Source of the DNA: Promethearchaeota archaeon
GTDB taxonomy: Archaea; Asgardarchaeota; Lokiarchaeia; Sigynarchaeales; SOKP01
Reading direction: 5' to 3'
Length of the DNA stretch: 32,394 nt
Assembly: GCA_019058515.1 (NCBI GenBank)
Contig: JAHPYY010000044.1
Coordinates: 1-32,394, forward strand
In this document: positions 16,133 to 24,892 of the stretch, one piece after another
How positions within the stretch are numbered: the stretch's first letter is position 1
Layout of the letters: every line of letters starts with the position of its first letter
Translations under genes and position numbers: made by a program
Notes under the pieces: generated by a model
Told to the model about the DNA's origin: nothing
What the model saw: only the letters and a program-made list of their open reading frames with translations
Database searches by the model: none

Positions 16133-17047
16133 ATTTCGATTGTCCTTGACGATTTCTTAATTGCCAAAGAAATTGAAGAAGGCTGTTCAAGTTCCACTAT
16201 AAAAGCATATCGATATGACCTTGTTAAATTTGTAAACATGGTTGGAGATTTACCAGTAGAACATCCATTAATGCGCCAAAAAATACGTCTATTTCTAAAA
16301 AAGTTAAAAGAGAAAGGTTATTCTAAAAAAGGAGTTGCGCGAAAAATCGCTTCTTTACGCTCGTTTTTCAAGTTTTTAACGCTGAACGAGTTTATAAATA
16401 AAAACCCTATGGAAACCATTAAATCTCCTAAAATTAAGATGGAAGAAAACTTACCTAAGTTTTTAGATTTACAAGACATTAAAAAGCTTCTTGCAGAAGT
16501 AAATAACAAGTCGTTATTTAACACTAAAAAAAGCAAGCGATATTACATCATGCTTCGCATATTTTACTCCACAATGGCTCGAGTGAGTGAGTTATGCCAT
16601 ATAAAAATTAAAGATGTGGATCTTGAAAAAGGATATATTAGGTTACGAGGAAAAGGAAACAAAGAGCGAATTGTTCCCGTTGACAAAGGCACTATTGAAG
16701 CCATTAAGAAACATTTAAATAATAGAATCTTTTACAATTCAGAAGATTATCTTATTCTAAACTCTCATGGCAAAAAATTGACCCCAAGAGTTGTTCAACA
16801 AGACATAAAACTAATTAAAGAGACCTGTGGCTTTCCTGACTCTAAAATTATTACTCCTCACGTGTTTAGACACACTGGAGCAACCCATCTTAGACGCTCA
16901 GGTATGGATATAAGCGAATTGCAAGATATACTGGGACACAGCAACCCAAGCACTACAAGAATTTACGCCAAAAACGATATTACTAAATTAAAGCAATCAT
17001 ATAGTTTAATGCACCCCTTGAGTCACTTTGAAAATCAATTTGAGTAA
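16118..17047 (+). CDS. xerA: XerA-like tyrosine recombinase
   Basis: 309 residues. The N-terminal SAM-like core-binding domain spans ~1-95 and the catalytic domain ~105-300. The full catalytic set is visible: Arg155 (ARVSEL), Lys179 (RLRGKGNKER), His248 and Arg251 (HVFRHTGATH), His274 (LGHSNPSTT) and Tyr283 (RIYA). Archaeal XerA resolves chromosome dimers at dif, and the location beside orc1/cdc6 fits a chromosomal housekeeping recombinase rather than an element integrase. An array of inverted repeats abuts its start. It is on the same strand as the preceding flavoprotein gene, 76 bp downstream. Confidence 0.9.
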   Translation: MESITISIVLDDFLIAKEIEEGCSSSTIKAYRYDLVKFVNMVGDLPVEHPLMRQKIRLFLKKLKEKGYSKKGVARKIASLRSFFKFLTLNEFINKNPMETIKSPKIKMEENLPKFLDLQDIKKLLAEVNNKSLFNTKKSKRYYIMLRIFYSTMARVSELCHIKIKDVDLEKGYIRLRGKGNKERIVPVDKGTIEAIKKHLNNRIFYNSEDYLILNSHGKKLTPRVVQQDIKLIKETCGFPDSKIITPHVFRHTGATHLRRSGMDISELQDILGHSNPSTTRIYAKNDITKLKQSYSLMHPLSHFENQFE

Positions 17048-17093
17048 ATAAAGCAAAATTAATTATGCCTAGTCTACTCAGATTTTATAAAAC

Positions 17094-17110
17094 TCTTTTT
17101 CTTTCTTGTT
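17094..17110 (+). terminator. T-rich tract after the recombinase gene
   Basis: A run of T interrupted by single C or G follows the stop by ~50 bases. An inverted repeat (ATAAAACT at 17087-17094, AGTTTTAT at 17125-17132) overlaps it. A terminator is likely; a role in control of the next gene is possible. Confidence 0.4.
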
Positions 17111-17187
17111 ACATTAATATAAAAAGTTTTATCTAAAGATATTATATTATTTTAAATATAGATTGTAATATTGAATTTAACATTGAC

Positions 17188-18381
17188 ATGGATGAAAACG
17201 AATTCAGAAAGCAATTTACTAAAAAATCCGTCTTCAAGCAAGCAAGCTCACTAGATTTAAGCTACGTTCCCGAGGTATTGTATTGTCGGGACGAAGAGCT
17301 AAATACTTTAATTTTTAATTTTCGTCGAATATTAGATGAGGAAGAACAACCCTCGATTAATTGTTTATTGCTTGGTAAAGGTGGAGTAGGTAAAACTGTT
17401 ACTGCTCGATTCTTTGGCAAAAACTTCAGAACCATTGCAATCGAAAACGAAGTAAATCTATTTATTGAGTACTTTAATTGTATTAATTTTCGCTCTAAAA
17501 GCAAGATTGTAAGGGAATTACTCGCTAAATATACTCATGGATCAGGTAGGGGATTTAGCGATGACGAAGCATTGAAATTAATACTTACTAAGCTAGGTCG
17601 AGAAAAGGGTTATATTCTTTTAATTATAGATGAGGTTCACATGCTTGCTCCAGACGAAGTACTCGCGATTCTCGACGTTGCAGAAACTTACGGTCACCAA
17701 AATGCTAGACTATCGATTTTACTTGTTTCTCGAGTAAAAGATTGGATGCGTATCGAAACAGAAAGAATTTTAAGTAGAATAAACGAAAAAATTCGAATGA
17801 AACCTTACAATTTTGAAGATTCAAAAAAAATTCTTAATTACAGAACCGAAATCGCGTTTAAAGAAAATGTGATTAGTGAAGACATCTTGGATATGGTAAG
17901 CCAGATATCCGCTGAGCATAAAAACTTAAGGCATGGAATTGAAATCTTAAGGAAGAGTGGTTTTTATTGCGATAAAGAGAGTATTTCTAGAATTAGCGCC
18001 GATATGATAAGAGAAGCAGCAAACGAAGTATATCCTACTTTTAGAGGAGATGTCGTCGATCAACTCAATGATCAAGAATTGTTGGCTCTTTTAGGAATTG
18101 CAAGAGCTTTAATGCAAAGCGATGATTCGTTCACTCTTGTAGACGATGCGTACGAGGAGTATAAGGCTATTTGCGAGAATTATTCTATAGAATCACACGT
18201 GAAAATGAGCTTCAGAAAATACATTCGCCAACTAAACCAACTAAAAATCATCTCTTCGAAAACCGTCAGAATCGAAGAAGCTCAAAGAGGAAGGCACTTG
18301 GAAATAACATTGCTTGATATACCTCCAGCTAAACTGGAGGAATTATTAGAAGATTTACTCGAACGAAAATTAGGTAATTAA
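17188..18381 (+). CDS. orc1/cdc6: Orc1/Cdc6-family replication initiator
   Basis: 397 residues, typical of archaeal Orc1/Cdc6. The N-terminal YVPEVLYCRDEEL (~26-38) matches the family's VPexxxxRdeEi box. Walker A is GKGGVGKT (63-70) and Walker B LLIIDEVH (144-151). LSRINEKIRMKPYNFED (~195-211) matches the Cdc6 SRxxexIxFxPY motif, and KNLRHGIEILRKSG (~250-263) the sensor-2 region. Residues ~295-390 form the winged-helix domain that binds origin DNA (QLNDQELLALLGIARAL; FRKYIRQLNQLKII). Such genes usually lie next to an origin. The ATG at 17188 is the natural start. Confidence 0.85.
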   Translation: MDENEFRKQFTKKSVFKQASSLDLSYVPEVLYCRDEELNTLIFNFRRILDEEEQPSINCLLLGKGGVGKTVTARFFGKNFRTIAIENEVNLFIEYFNCINFRSKSKIVRELLAKYTHGSGRGFSDDEALKLILTKLGREKGYILLIIDEVHMLAPDEVLAILDVAETYGHQNARLSILLVSRVKDWMRIETERILSRINEKIRMKPYNFEDSKKILNYRTEIAFKENVISEDILDMVSQISAEHKNLRHGIEILRKSGFYCDKESISRISADMIREAANEVYPTFRGDVVDQLNDQELLALLGIARALMQSDDSFTLVDDAYEEYKAICENYSIESHVKMSFRKYIRQLNQLKIISSKTVRIEEAQRGRHLEITLLDIPPAKLEELLEDLLERKLGN

Positions 18382-18407
18382 CTCAGAAAACTAATATATT
18401 CTTCTAA

Positions 18408-18815
18408 ATGGAAATGAGTAAAAGAACCGAAGCGATAAGCTTAATTTGCGAGTTCCCTATCAGACTATATCAAGGACCTGAGGCTCATAAATCAAAGGAA
18501 GGGCTTTCTATAAATGAGTATAGAGAAATAATAACTAATAAACTAAAAGTCCTAAAGAAGAATCTACGAATTGACGAAATAATCGATTATGTGAAAAAAA
18601 ACCCTAATACTGTAAAAAAATGGGACTTATATTGCATGAATAAGAGAGGAGGTAGTGGTTACTATTTCATGATAAACAAAACTAACTATGAATTTGGATT
18701 TTACGATAAAAGTAAAAACGCCTCATATCAAATTTTAATATCTGAGCAACCGGAGTATCCTTGCGCTCTCTTTATACTTTATGAATTAGAAATTAATAAG
18801 TACTTCTATCTTTAG
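18408..18815 (+). CDS. Conserved-looking hypothetical protein downstream of orc1/cdc6
   Basis: 135 residues, 26 bp downstream of the initiator gene and so probably co-transcribed. The N-terminal half is helical and lysine-rich (KLKVLKKNLRIDEIIDYVKKN); the C-terminal half is predicted beta-rich (GGSGYYFMINKTNYEFGFYD; YQILISEQ). Two starts are possible, ATG 18408 and ATG 18414. There is no signal peptide or membrane segment. The family is not recognised. The gene ends in TAG. Confidence 0.6.
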   Translation: MEMSKRTEAISLICEFPIRLYQGPEAHKSKEGLSINEYREIITNKLKVLKKNLRIDEIIDYVKKNPNTVKKWDLYCMNKRGGSGYYFMINKTNYEFGFYDKSKNASYQILISEQPEYPCALFILYELEINKYFYL

Positions 18816-19258
18816 ATAATTCTTTTAATTACAGCAATTTCAATATCATCAGCTCTCCTTAGATTTTCAACATTTTCAACCTATAATTTTACCTTTCTCT
18901 TAAGAAATAAAAGATAGATTTATGTATGTGTAATTACAGAGAATTACATAATTTAATTATGATGAAAGATTATTGAAGTAAATATTCAAAGGAAAACGCA
19001 ACATAAGATAATATTTATCCAAAGAATCGCAATTAGCATGTTAACAATCAAAAATATGATAATATTAAAAGCTTTAAGTTATAAAATAAGATAAAATAGT
19101 ATTTGAAAAAAGATATGTTACCAATTTTATATTTTCTCAAGAATCGAATAATATTTTAGCCGATAATTTAATAGTCGAGATAAAAATATTTTTATGTGAA
19201 TTTTATTTTATATTTCAATGGATCAGTCAAAAATTTTTTAAGATTCACTTTAATGTAG
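18816..19258. other. Very A+T-rich intergenic region near orc1/cdc6, candidate origin area
   Basis: About 440 bases without a convincing gene, roughly 80% A+T by eye. It contains a perfect inverted repeat (TGTAATT/AATTACA, 18929-18948) and long A/T runs suited to easy unwinding. Proximity to the initiator gene makes an origin possible. No clear repeated origin-recognition box with a G-rich element was found, so this is tentative. Confidence 0.3.
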
Positions 19259-19501
19259 GTGATAAAATTAAATAAAACATATAAAAATACACCAAAGGGT
19301 CGCTCTGAACTTCCCACTTTACCAGGAGCGTATAATTTAAGAAATAGTAGCGGAAAGGTCATATATACTGGCATGACTAATAATCTGAAGAAAAGGATTA
19401 AAGAGCATCATTACGACAAATCAAAACAATTTTCATATATAACAGTTACTACCAACAATCAACAATCAGAAAAAAATGGCAATAACAATAATAAAAATTG
19501 A
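19259..19501 (+). CDS. Minimal GIY-YIG nuclease-domain protein
   Basis: 80 residues starting at GTG; the codon immediately upstream is an in-frame TAG, so no longer N-terminus is possible. Residues ~20-60 match the GIY-YIG core: LPGAYNLRNSSGKVIYTGMTN, then NNLKKRIKEHHYDK with the conserved Arg on the first helix. The C-terminal part that normally carries the metal-binding Glu is replaced by a low-complexity Gln/Asn/Lys tail, so it is truncated or degenerate. It is convergent with the LRR-nitrilase gene. Nuclease activity is doubtful. Confidence 0.65.
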   Translation: MIKLNKTYKNTPKGRSELPTLPGAYNLRNSSGKVIYTGMTNNLKKRIKEHHYDKSKQFSYITVTTNNQQSEKNGNNNNKN

Positions 19502-19552
19502 GTTCTATTGTTTTATCCAAAAACAGACTCAAGAATTTGAGAAGTTAAATAG

Positions 19553-21799
19553 TTAGAATTTGTAATCTCTTGTTATAATAACTTCTCCCAAATTATCTCG
19601 TACATTTGTTCTAAATCTCTCCTCAATAATTTTTATTCTTTTGAGATTGAAGAACTCAGAACCTCCATAATCTCCGACATTAGTAAAAAGAACCTTTAAA
19701 TCAATGTAATCTGTATAATTAAATATATTCAGCAATTTATAATGAAACGGTAATACTTTGCTAGTTAAGGAGGGAATAACTATAAAATCTACATCGTTTT
19801 TCCAAGCCCAGTCTGATATTATATCGCACAACCTTAGAAAATCTTTACAAATAAATATCGCAAGGGTTCCAATTGTAGTTTCAAAGATTTTGATTTTAGG
19901 AAAGCTTTGACAATTAATATTTTCGTATTCAAATTCTTTTGTTTTTAAATTTTTTTTCGCAATGGGTGTTTGCTTTACTTGGTATCCTATTTTACCTTTA
20001 TCAATAATAAGGGTAATATTGATGTATTGATTTGTATCTAATTTTATATGTTCTAATCCTCCTATAATGATCAGATTATGTATAATTGACAGAATTATGA
20101 GCTCATTTATTTTTTGATGTGGAATAGAGTTTTCAGGAAGGATTAATAAAAGGGGGTTTACATTGGTATATTCCTTGATACTGAGATCTAACAATTCATC
20201 AATTTTATGTGAAACTCGTTTAGAAAAATGCCTATATCTTAGCACTCTACTTTCAATTTCATTAGTATCCCAGAACCTTCTGATAAAATAATCAAAATGC
20301 CTATTGTTGTAATTGTTGTCATCTTCAAACTTCGGAATAAGTCCCTTTAAAGAATGCATTTGGATTAAATTAATCTTAATTTGATTAATACCATAATCTC
20401 TCTTTGATAGTTTTTTGTAAAGAGGCTTCTTTTCGTAAAATATCATGTTTTGTTTCCAACTAATGTTTTCTTTTTCATTATGCGTTCCAATATTTACAAA
20501 CTCGTATGTATCCAATGTTTTTAATTCCTGCTTGAAAATCTTAATCTTTTCAGAGTGAGTTTTATCGTCAGAATAAAGACCACTACGCTCAATTTCTCCT
20601 CGTTTTTTCCTTCGACAATAATGAACAATTTGAGATCCTCGAGTGAAAACTTGAACCCAAATATCATCTGGGGGTTTTAACTTATTTTCCTCTAGGTAGA
20701 TTATATCTAATTTCTTCAAATTTTCTAAACCTTTAACATTTTCAATTCTATTATAAGATATATCAAATTCTGAAAGTTTTTCTAAAGTATCAATACCTTT
20801 AATCTCTTTAATACGATTTCCTGAGAGATCTAGTTGCTTTAAACTAGTTAACTTTTCAAGATTTTCTATAACAGAAATATTATTCCTATTTAACGACAAT
20901 GAAATTAAATTTTCGAGAACATCTAAGTTATCAATAACTGAAATTTGGTTTTCATTCAACAAAAGCGATTCTAAATTTGTAAGACATTCAAGATTTTTAA
21001 TTTCCGTAATTTGATTTGAGTTAAGGGATATTGTCTTTAATTTTACTAAATTTTCCAAACCCTTAATTTCTTTTATCTCATTTACACTTAAATCTAAAAT
21101 TTCCAGTTGATTTAAAGATTCAAGATTGTCTATTTTATTTATTCTATTTTCAGCAAGATTTAACTCTTTTAAATTAACTAGCGTTCCTAATCCTTTGATT
21201 TCTGTAATAGAATTGCCTTGCAATGAAAGAAATTCTAAATTAGTGAGATCTTGGAATCCACTAATTTCAGAAAGATTATTCATATCCAGTTTTAATTCCT
21301 TTAAGCTGAAAAGAGTGTTAATTACAGCTAAATCTAATGAAGGAGAGAAAGTTTCTGAATTAGCTAAACTTAAATTTAAAATTTGAAGTGATTTTAAATT
21401 TATTATCGATTCTGGAAGAGTATTTAGATTATTTGTGCTTAAATTTAATTCTTGTAGATAGGAACAACTACCAATCGAATTTGGTAGCTTAAATAATTGG
21501 TTATTACTTAAATTTAAAATTTTAAGAGAATTTAGTTTTTCTATCGATTCTGGAAGAGTTCTTAGATTATTCGTGCTTAAATTTAATTCTTGCAGAAAGT
21601 CTAGATTTTCTATAGACTTAGGAAGAGAAACTAATCCACAATTATATAATCCAAGACCTATTATATTATTTTCCACAATCTTAACCCCAATTGAATCTTC
21701 GTATATATTTTTTACAACTGGAATAGTCTTATCGATGATATTTTCTATTTCCTCTAACACATTATATTGTTCTGGATTAATTTGACTACACTCTATCAT
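19553..21799 (-). CDS. Leucine-rich-repeat/nitrilase (CN-hydrolase) fusion
   Basis: 748 residues. Residues ~48-372 are about 14 leucine-rich repeats: the first few are of the LPxSIxxLxxLxxLNLSxN type, the rest of the 22-residue SDS22 type (NxIxxIxxLxxLxxLxxLxL). A linker with a basic CRRKKR patch leads to residues ~430-748, which match the carbon-nitrogen hydrolase superfamily. The expected Glu-Lys-Cys triad is present: Glu~555 in LLLILPENS, Lys~611 in YQVKQTP and Cys~649 in IFICKDF (usual ICYD). The family hydrolyses nitriles or amides, or transfers amide nitrogen. There is no signal peptide, so it is probably cytosolic. The LRR may sense a ligand and gate the hydrolase; this is inference. 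It is followed by a convergent GIY-YIG gene. Confidence 0.8.
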   Translation of the reverse strand: MIECSQINPEQYNVLEEIENIIDKTIPVVKNIYEDSIGVKIVENNIIGLGLYNCGLVSLPKSIENLDFLQELNLSTNNLRTLPESIEKLNSLKILNLSNNQLFKLPNSIGSCSYLQELNLSTNNLNTLPESIINLKSLQILNLSLANSETFSPSLDLAVINTLFSLKELKLDMNNLSEISGFQDLTNLEFLSLQGNSITEIKGLGTLVNLKELNLAENRINKIDNLESLNQLEILDLSVNEIKEIKGLENLVKLKTISLNSNQITEIKNLECLTNLESLLLNENQISVIDNLDVLENLISLSLNRNNISVIENLEKLTSLKQLDLSGNRIKEIKGIDTLEKLSEFDISYNRIENVKGLENLKKLDIIYLEENKLKPPDDIWVQVFTRGSQIVHYCRRKKRGEIERSGLYSDDKTHSEKIKIFKQELKTLDTYEFVNIGTHNEKENISWKQNMIFYEKKPLYKKLSKRDYGINQIKINLIQMHSLKGLIPKFEDDNNYNNRHFDYFIRRFWDTNEIESRVLRYRHFSKRVSHKIDELLDLSIKEYTNVNPLLLILPENSIPHQKINELIILSIIHNLIIIGGLEHIKLDTNQYINITLIIDKGKIGYQVKQTPIAKKNLKTKEFEYENINCQSFPKIKIFETTIGTLAIFICKDFLRLCDIISDWAWKNDVDFIVIPSLTSKVLPFHYKLLNIFNYTDYIDLKVLFTNVGDYGGSEFFNLKRIKIIEERFRTNVRDNLGEVIITRDYKF
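21406..21594. repeat. Direct DNA repeat within the LRR region
   Basis: Two ~50-bp near-identical stretches (21406-21456 and 21544-21594) lie 138 bp (46 codons, two LRR units) apart. They indicate recent duplication of an LRR pair. Confidence 0.7.
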
Positions 21800-22045
21800 A
21801 GATTTCTCTTTCCCTATATTTATAAATAATTAAGAATGCTTTCAGTTTTATTTGATTTATTATTAGAGTTAGAAAATAAATATTGAAACTCTGCTAAGGT
21901 TTATATGTATAAGATTGAAAACCAATTTTAATCACCTTCCTATTAAAATTTAATAAGCTAAGCTAATTATCTGAAATTTGAAAAAAATGCAGAGAGATGA
22001 ATAAAAATACCAGTCCCTTAAGAGACTTTCTAGGAAATAATAAAG

Positions 22046-23227
22046 TTAAATTTCCATTAGAGACTTCACAAATCTTTCTTTTATTTCTAAGAGAGAAAGC
22101 GGAATTGTAGGAATAGAAGAATAAGAATCATTAATAATAACATGAATTATGAAAGGACCATTGTTTTTCAAAGCGAATAATAGGTTTTTTGTTAGATTTC
22201 TTTTGTTAAAGCTTATTAATATATTTTTTTTAGAAAGCCCATATACTTGGCATAAGGCACCTAAATTCACTGTTTGGTAAGCATAAGTTCTTAGGTTTCC
22301 AGTTGATCCATAAACTCCGTTATCGAAAATAACAATAATTAAATTTTTAACCTTATTTTGAGATAGTAGCGATAAAGAGCTAGAATTCATTAATAATCCT
22401 CCATCTCCTTCAAAACATATTATTTTAGGTTCACTTTTGTTTAAACTTACAGCCAGACCAAAGGCTAGCATATACGCTTGTCCAAGAGAAGATAATAAAT
22501 AAAAGTTCCTATCTCGATCCTTTATTCTGAACAATTCTCGACTAGGATGGCCTATATTTGAAATAATATACTCATCAGATATTAAATCCATAATTATTTT
22601 TATAGCATCTCTCCTACTTAATACTGGCAAAATTTTAGTACTTGTAATCTCGATACCACTAAAATTTCTTTCTTGGTTGTAATAGTTTATCCTAAAAAGG
22701 TTCTCATCGTAATTTGGATTAACTAATAGTGCTATACTGATTCCTCTTTCGAATTTTTCGAATAACTCATCTATTTTTCGAAGATCCTCTTGTTTTTCAA
22801 CTGAAACATACGAAATATCTGCAATATCTAATATTTTTTTAACATTTCTTCCCATGGGTTTTTGCGACTGAATCTTCTCTTTATTCAATCCCCTATGACT
22901 TATTATGTAGAAATTGGGTATTTTATACGAACCTTCTCCCTGACTATTAATAGCAAGCATTTGAGTTAACATGTTTCCTAATCCTTGGCTCTGAATTATC
23001 ATTGCAGTTTTTTGCCCTCCCAAATAAGCACCAGCACTAAGAGCTACCCCACTTTCTTCTCTGACTAAAGAAATCGCTGTTATTTTATATTTATTATTCT
23101 TGTTTAAGTTCTTATCAAACTTACTAAGTTCGTTAATTATTCCAACATTAAAAGAACATGGCAAATAAGAGTAGAAATTTATATCAAAATTAATACACTT
23201 ATTTAGTATTTTTTTATAAATCTTCAA
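22046..23227 (-). CDS. Fused TPP decarboxylase, sulfopyruvate/phosphonopyruvate decarboxylase type
   Basis: 393 residues. The N-terminal pyrimidine-binding domain (~1-170) carries VREESGVALSAGAYLGGQKT with the catalytic Glu (~57-58) and the QSQGLGN turn. The C-terminal pyrophosphate-binding domain (~200-385) carries the TPP motif GDGGLLMNSSSL...N near residues 272-292, followed by LIIVIFDNGVYGSTG. This is the layout of ComD+ComE fused, or of phosphonopyruvate decarboxylase; the products would be sulfoacetaldehyde (coenzyme M route) or phosphonoacetaldehyde (phosphonate route). No diagnostic neighbour separates the two. The start is TTG 23227, since a TAA lies in frame two codons upstream and no usable ATG follows near the N-terminus. 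Confidence 0.8.
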   Translation of the reverse strand: MKIYKKILNKCINFDINFYSYLPCSFNVGIINELSKFDKNLNKNNKYKITAISLVREESGVALSAGAYLGGQKTAMIIQSQGLGNMLTQMLAINSQGEGSYKIPNFYIISHRGLNKEKIQSQKPMGRNVKKILDIADISYVSVEKQEDLRKIDELFEKFERGISIALLVNPNYDENLFRINYYNQERNFSGIEITSTKILPVLSRRDAIKIIMDLISDEYIISNIGHPSRELFRIKDRDRNFYLLSSLGQAYMLAFGLAVSLNKSEPKIICFEGDGGLLMNSSSLSLLSQNKVKNLIIVIFDNGVYGSTGNLRTYAYQTVNLGALCQVYGLSKKNILISFNKRNLTKNLLFALKNNGPFIIHVIINDSYSSIPTIPLSLLEIKERFVKSLMEI

Positions 23228-23568
23228 TTTTTATCAACTTTTTATACACTTATATGAGACTAAAATTGATTCATGTAAACTTAATGATTATTTTTCCTTA
23301 AACTTAAACATCACAATCTCTATTAAAATTATTGATTTTTGTCTTCTCATTGAGCAGATAAAACTCTTAACAAACAAACCAATGTGAAAACACTTAATAT
23401 AACTTCTGAACGAGTATTACCAAAAAAGTAGATAACTTGTTTAACTTTTTATTTTGCCTTCTTCTTTCATTAGGATAGCTAAATTAAAGATGTAAATCAT
23501 TTATCAATTGTTATTATTGGAATCCAGGCATTATTTAAAGGTATGTTCAAAATTTCTTCCCATGTGAA

Positions 23569-23748
23569 TAATTCTCTGAACTCCAAAAAGAAGAATATCA
23601 ACTACTCGGGCGAGAATTATCGCTTCTTGGGGCTCGGGTGCTCAGTACGTCTCTTTATCTGCCTTGGACTTGAAATACCAATCTAACCATTCTTCTTATG
23701 TTGTTTCTTCTGCTGCAACTCGTCCATGTCGTCGTAGTTCTGTGGTTT
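23569..23748 (-). repeat. Repeat copy 1: decayed 3' end of the zinc-ribbon gene
   Basis: About 180 bp closely match 26155-26345, which holds the 3' coding end and downstream region of the intact zinc-ribbon gene, in the same orientation. Read on the minus strand it still encodes NYDDMDELQQKK, then a substitution creates an early stop. It lies in a 660-bp gap (23228-23887) in which I see no gene. Confidence 0.8.
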
Positions 23749-23887
23749 AATTAAAAATAGAGATTTGGATTAACACTAAGTTTTCACAAATATAGATTAA
23801 ACTGACAATAATACATAATAACAAATTTGCTGCAAGTTCTTCCTAAAAGAATTAGCTGTAGAAGGTAATAAGAAATGTGCTTAAAAT

Positions 23888-24349
23888 TCATAAATTATTT
23901 TTGTTAAGAACAAGTATCTCTGATTTAAAATCCCTATTTATTTGCTCAACGATATCCTCAGATAGTTCTTCCTCTTCTATAAAAAGGATAGGACAACTTT
24001 GTACAATTCCCGTCGCTATTGAGTAACAATCAACAAGAGAAATGGAAAATTTACATTTAATTTGCCCAACTAATTCGTATAGATCCTTACTTTCCTCGAA
24101 AATTAGGAATAATTCAATTTCATTTAAAAGTTCTTCAGCTTTCTCTTTTCCAAGGACTCTGCATAGAATATAGTATATCTCTGATTTTAGTATATAATTA
24201 GCGTAGATCTTAACTTCGGAATCTTCTGTAAACAAAATCTCTCTGAGATATTTTTTTACTTTATTATCTTTCGTCTTGAAATATTCAATGAAAATTCCAG
24301 TATCAAGAACAAGTTTTTTAGAATTTTTTATTAAATTTTTAAAAGTCAT
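23888..24349 (-). CDS. vapC: PIN-domain ribonuclease toxin, VapC-like
   Basis: 153 residues. PIN acidic residues are visible: Asp16 in LVLDTGIFIEYF, Glu57 in LKSEIYYILCR and Asp107 in SLVDCYSIATG; an acidic EEEEL stretch near 125 may supply the fourth position. The family cleaves RNA with Mg2+/Mn2+ and is neutralised by a cognate VapB. Its antitoxin gene lies 20 bp upstream, the standard order. The length and residues suggest it is functional. Target RNA is unknown. Confidence 0.85.
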   Translation of the reverse strand: MTFKNLIKNSKKLVLDTGIFIEYFKTKDNKVKKYLREILFTEDSEVKIYANYILKSEIYYILCRVLGKEKAEELLNEIELFLIFEESKDLYELVGQIKCKFSISLVDCYSIATGIVQSCPILFIEEEELSEDIVEQINRDFKSEILVLNKNNL

Positions 24350-24369
24350 GCTTTTCTAAAGGTTTCTTA

Positions 24370-24639
24370 TTAATTTAATGGCGCTCTCCGCTCTTCTTTT
24401 TTAAGTTCTTTTTTCTTATCTTCGAAGTAGAAGTCCAAAGCAGAATCAGGTAAAATCCCTTCAAATTTGCGAAAATCTTTCATGTTAATTCTTATAAAAT
24501 TACGCTTTATTTGATTCTCTAATAAGAAATTAATTAATTCGTTATAACTTATAGCACTACCCTTTTTTCGCTCTAATTCCAATTTTATTTCAAATAATTT
24601 TCGTTTTGTTTTATCATCGATCTGTATAGTTGTTGTCAT
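24370..24639 (-). CDS. vapB: VapB-like antitoxin
   Basis: 89 residues. The N-terminal MTTTIQIDDKTKRKLFEIKL fits a ribbon-helix-helix DNA-binding domain, with the second helix around ISYNELINFLLENQ. The C-terminal ~40 residues (DSALDFYFEDKKKELKKEER) are charged, as expected for the toxin-binding tail. It precedes the PIN toxin by 20 bp, and paired palindromes lie just upstream of its start, consistent with autorepression by the VapBC complex. Confidence 0.8.
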   Translation of the reverse strand: MTTTIQIDDKTKRKLFEIKLELERKKGSAISYNELINFLLENQIKRNFIRINMKDFRKFEGILPDSALDFYFEDKKKELKKEERRAPLN

Positions 24640-24648
24640 GTTTATTCA

Positions 24649-24680
24649 CCTATAGCTCTATAGGAATTATAGCGCTATAA
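24649..24680. promoter_or_regulatory. Twin palindromic operator of the vapBC pair
   Basis: Two adjacent palindromes lie 10 bp upstream of the antitoxin start: CCTATAGCTCTATAGG (24649-24664, arms of 7 bp) and TTATAGCGCTATAA (24667-24680, perfect 14 bp). They share CTATA(G) half-sites spaced 16-18 bp apart, centre to centre, as expected for cooperative ribbon-helix-helix binding. Confidence 0.75.
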
Positions 24681-24715
24681 AGTATTAATATTTATCTAAA
24701 ATAAATAAGATTCAT

Positions 24716-24826
24716 TATTTGCCTTGGACTTGGGATACCAATCTAGCCACTCCTTCTTGCGTTGCTTCTTCTGCTGCAACTCGTCCATGTCGTCGTAGTT
24801 CTGGGTTTTAATTTTTTTCCAATTAT
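24716..24826 (-). repeat. Repeat copy 2: truncated 3' end of the zinc-ribbon gene
   Basis: About 110 bp match the 3' coding end of the intact gene (26239-26350), same orientation, encoding KTQNYDDMDELQQKKQRKKE then WLDWY on the minus strand. Its downstream end differs from copies 1 and 3. It separates the vapBC pair from the next antitoxin gene. Confidence 0.8.
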
Positions 24827-24892
24827 AGATAGTTTTAAATATGTGTACTTATAGAGATTCACATAAATTAACTATATCGAGAGATATTTGCA

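Noticed and set aside
16118..17047. Tyrosine recombinase as integrase of a mobile element
   Set aside because: Its neighbours (Orc1/Cdc6, flavoprotein) and XerA-like catalytic layout point to a chromosomal recombinase; no flanking attachment repeats or cargo were found beside it.
18929..18948. Inverted repeat as a firm origin-recognition element
   Set aside because: Only one copy is visible and it lacks the G-rich part of known archaeal origin boxes, so it is listed only as part of a tentative region.
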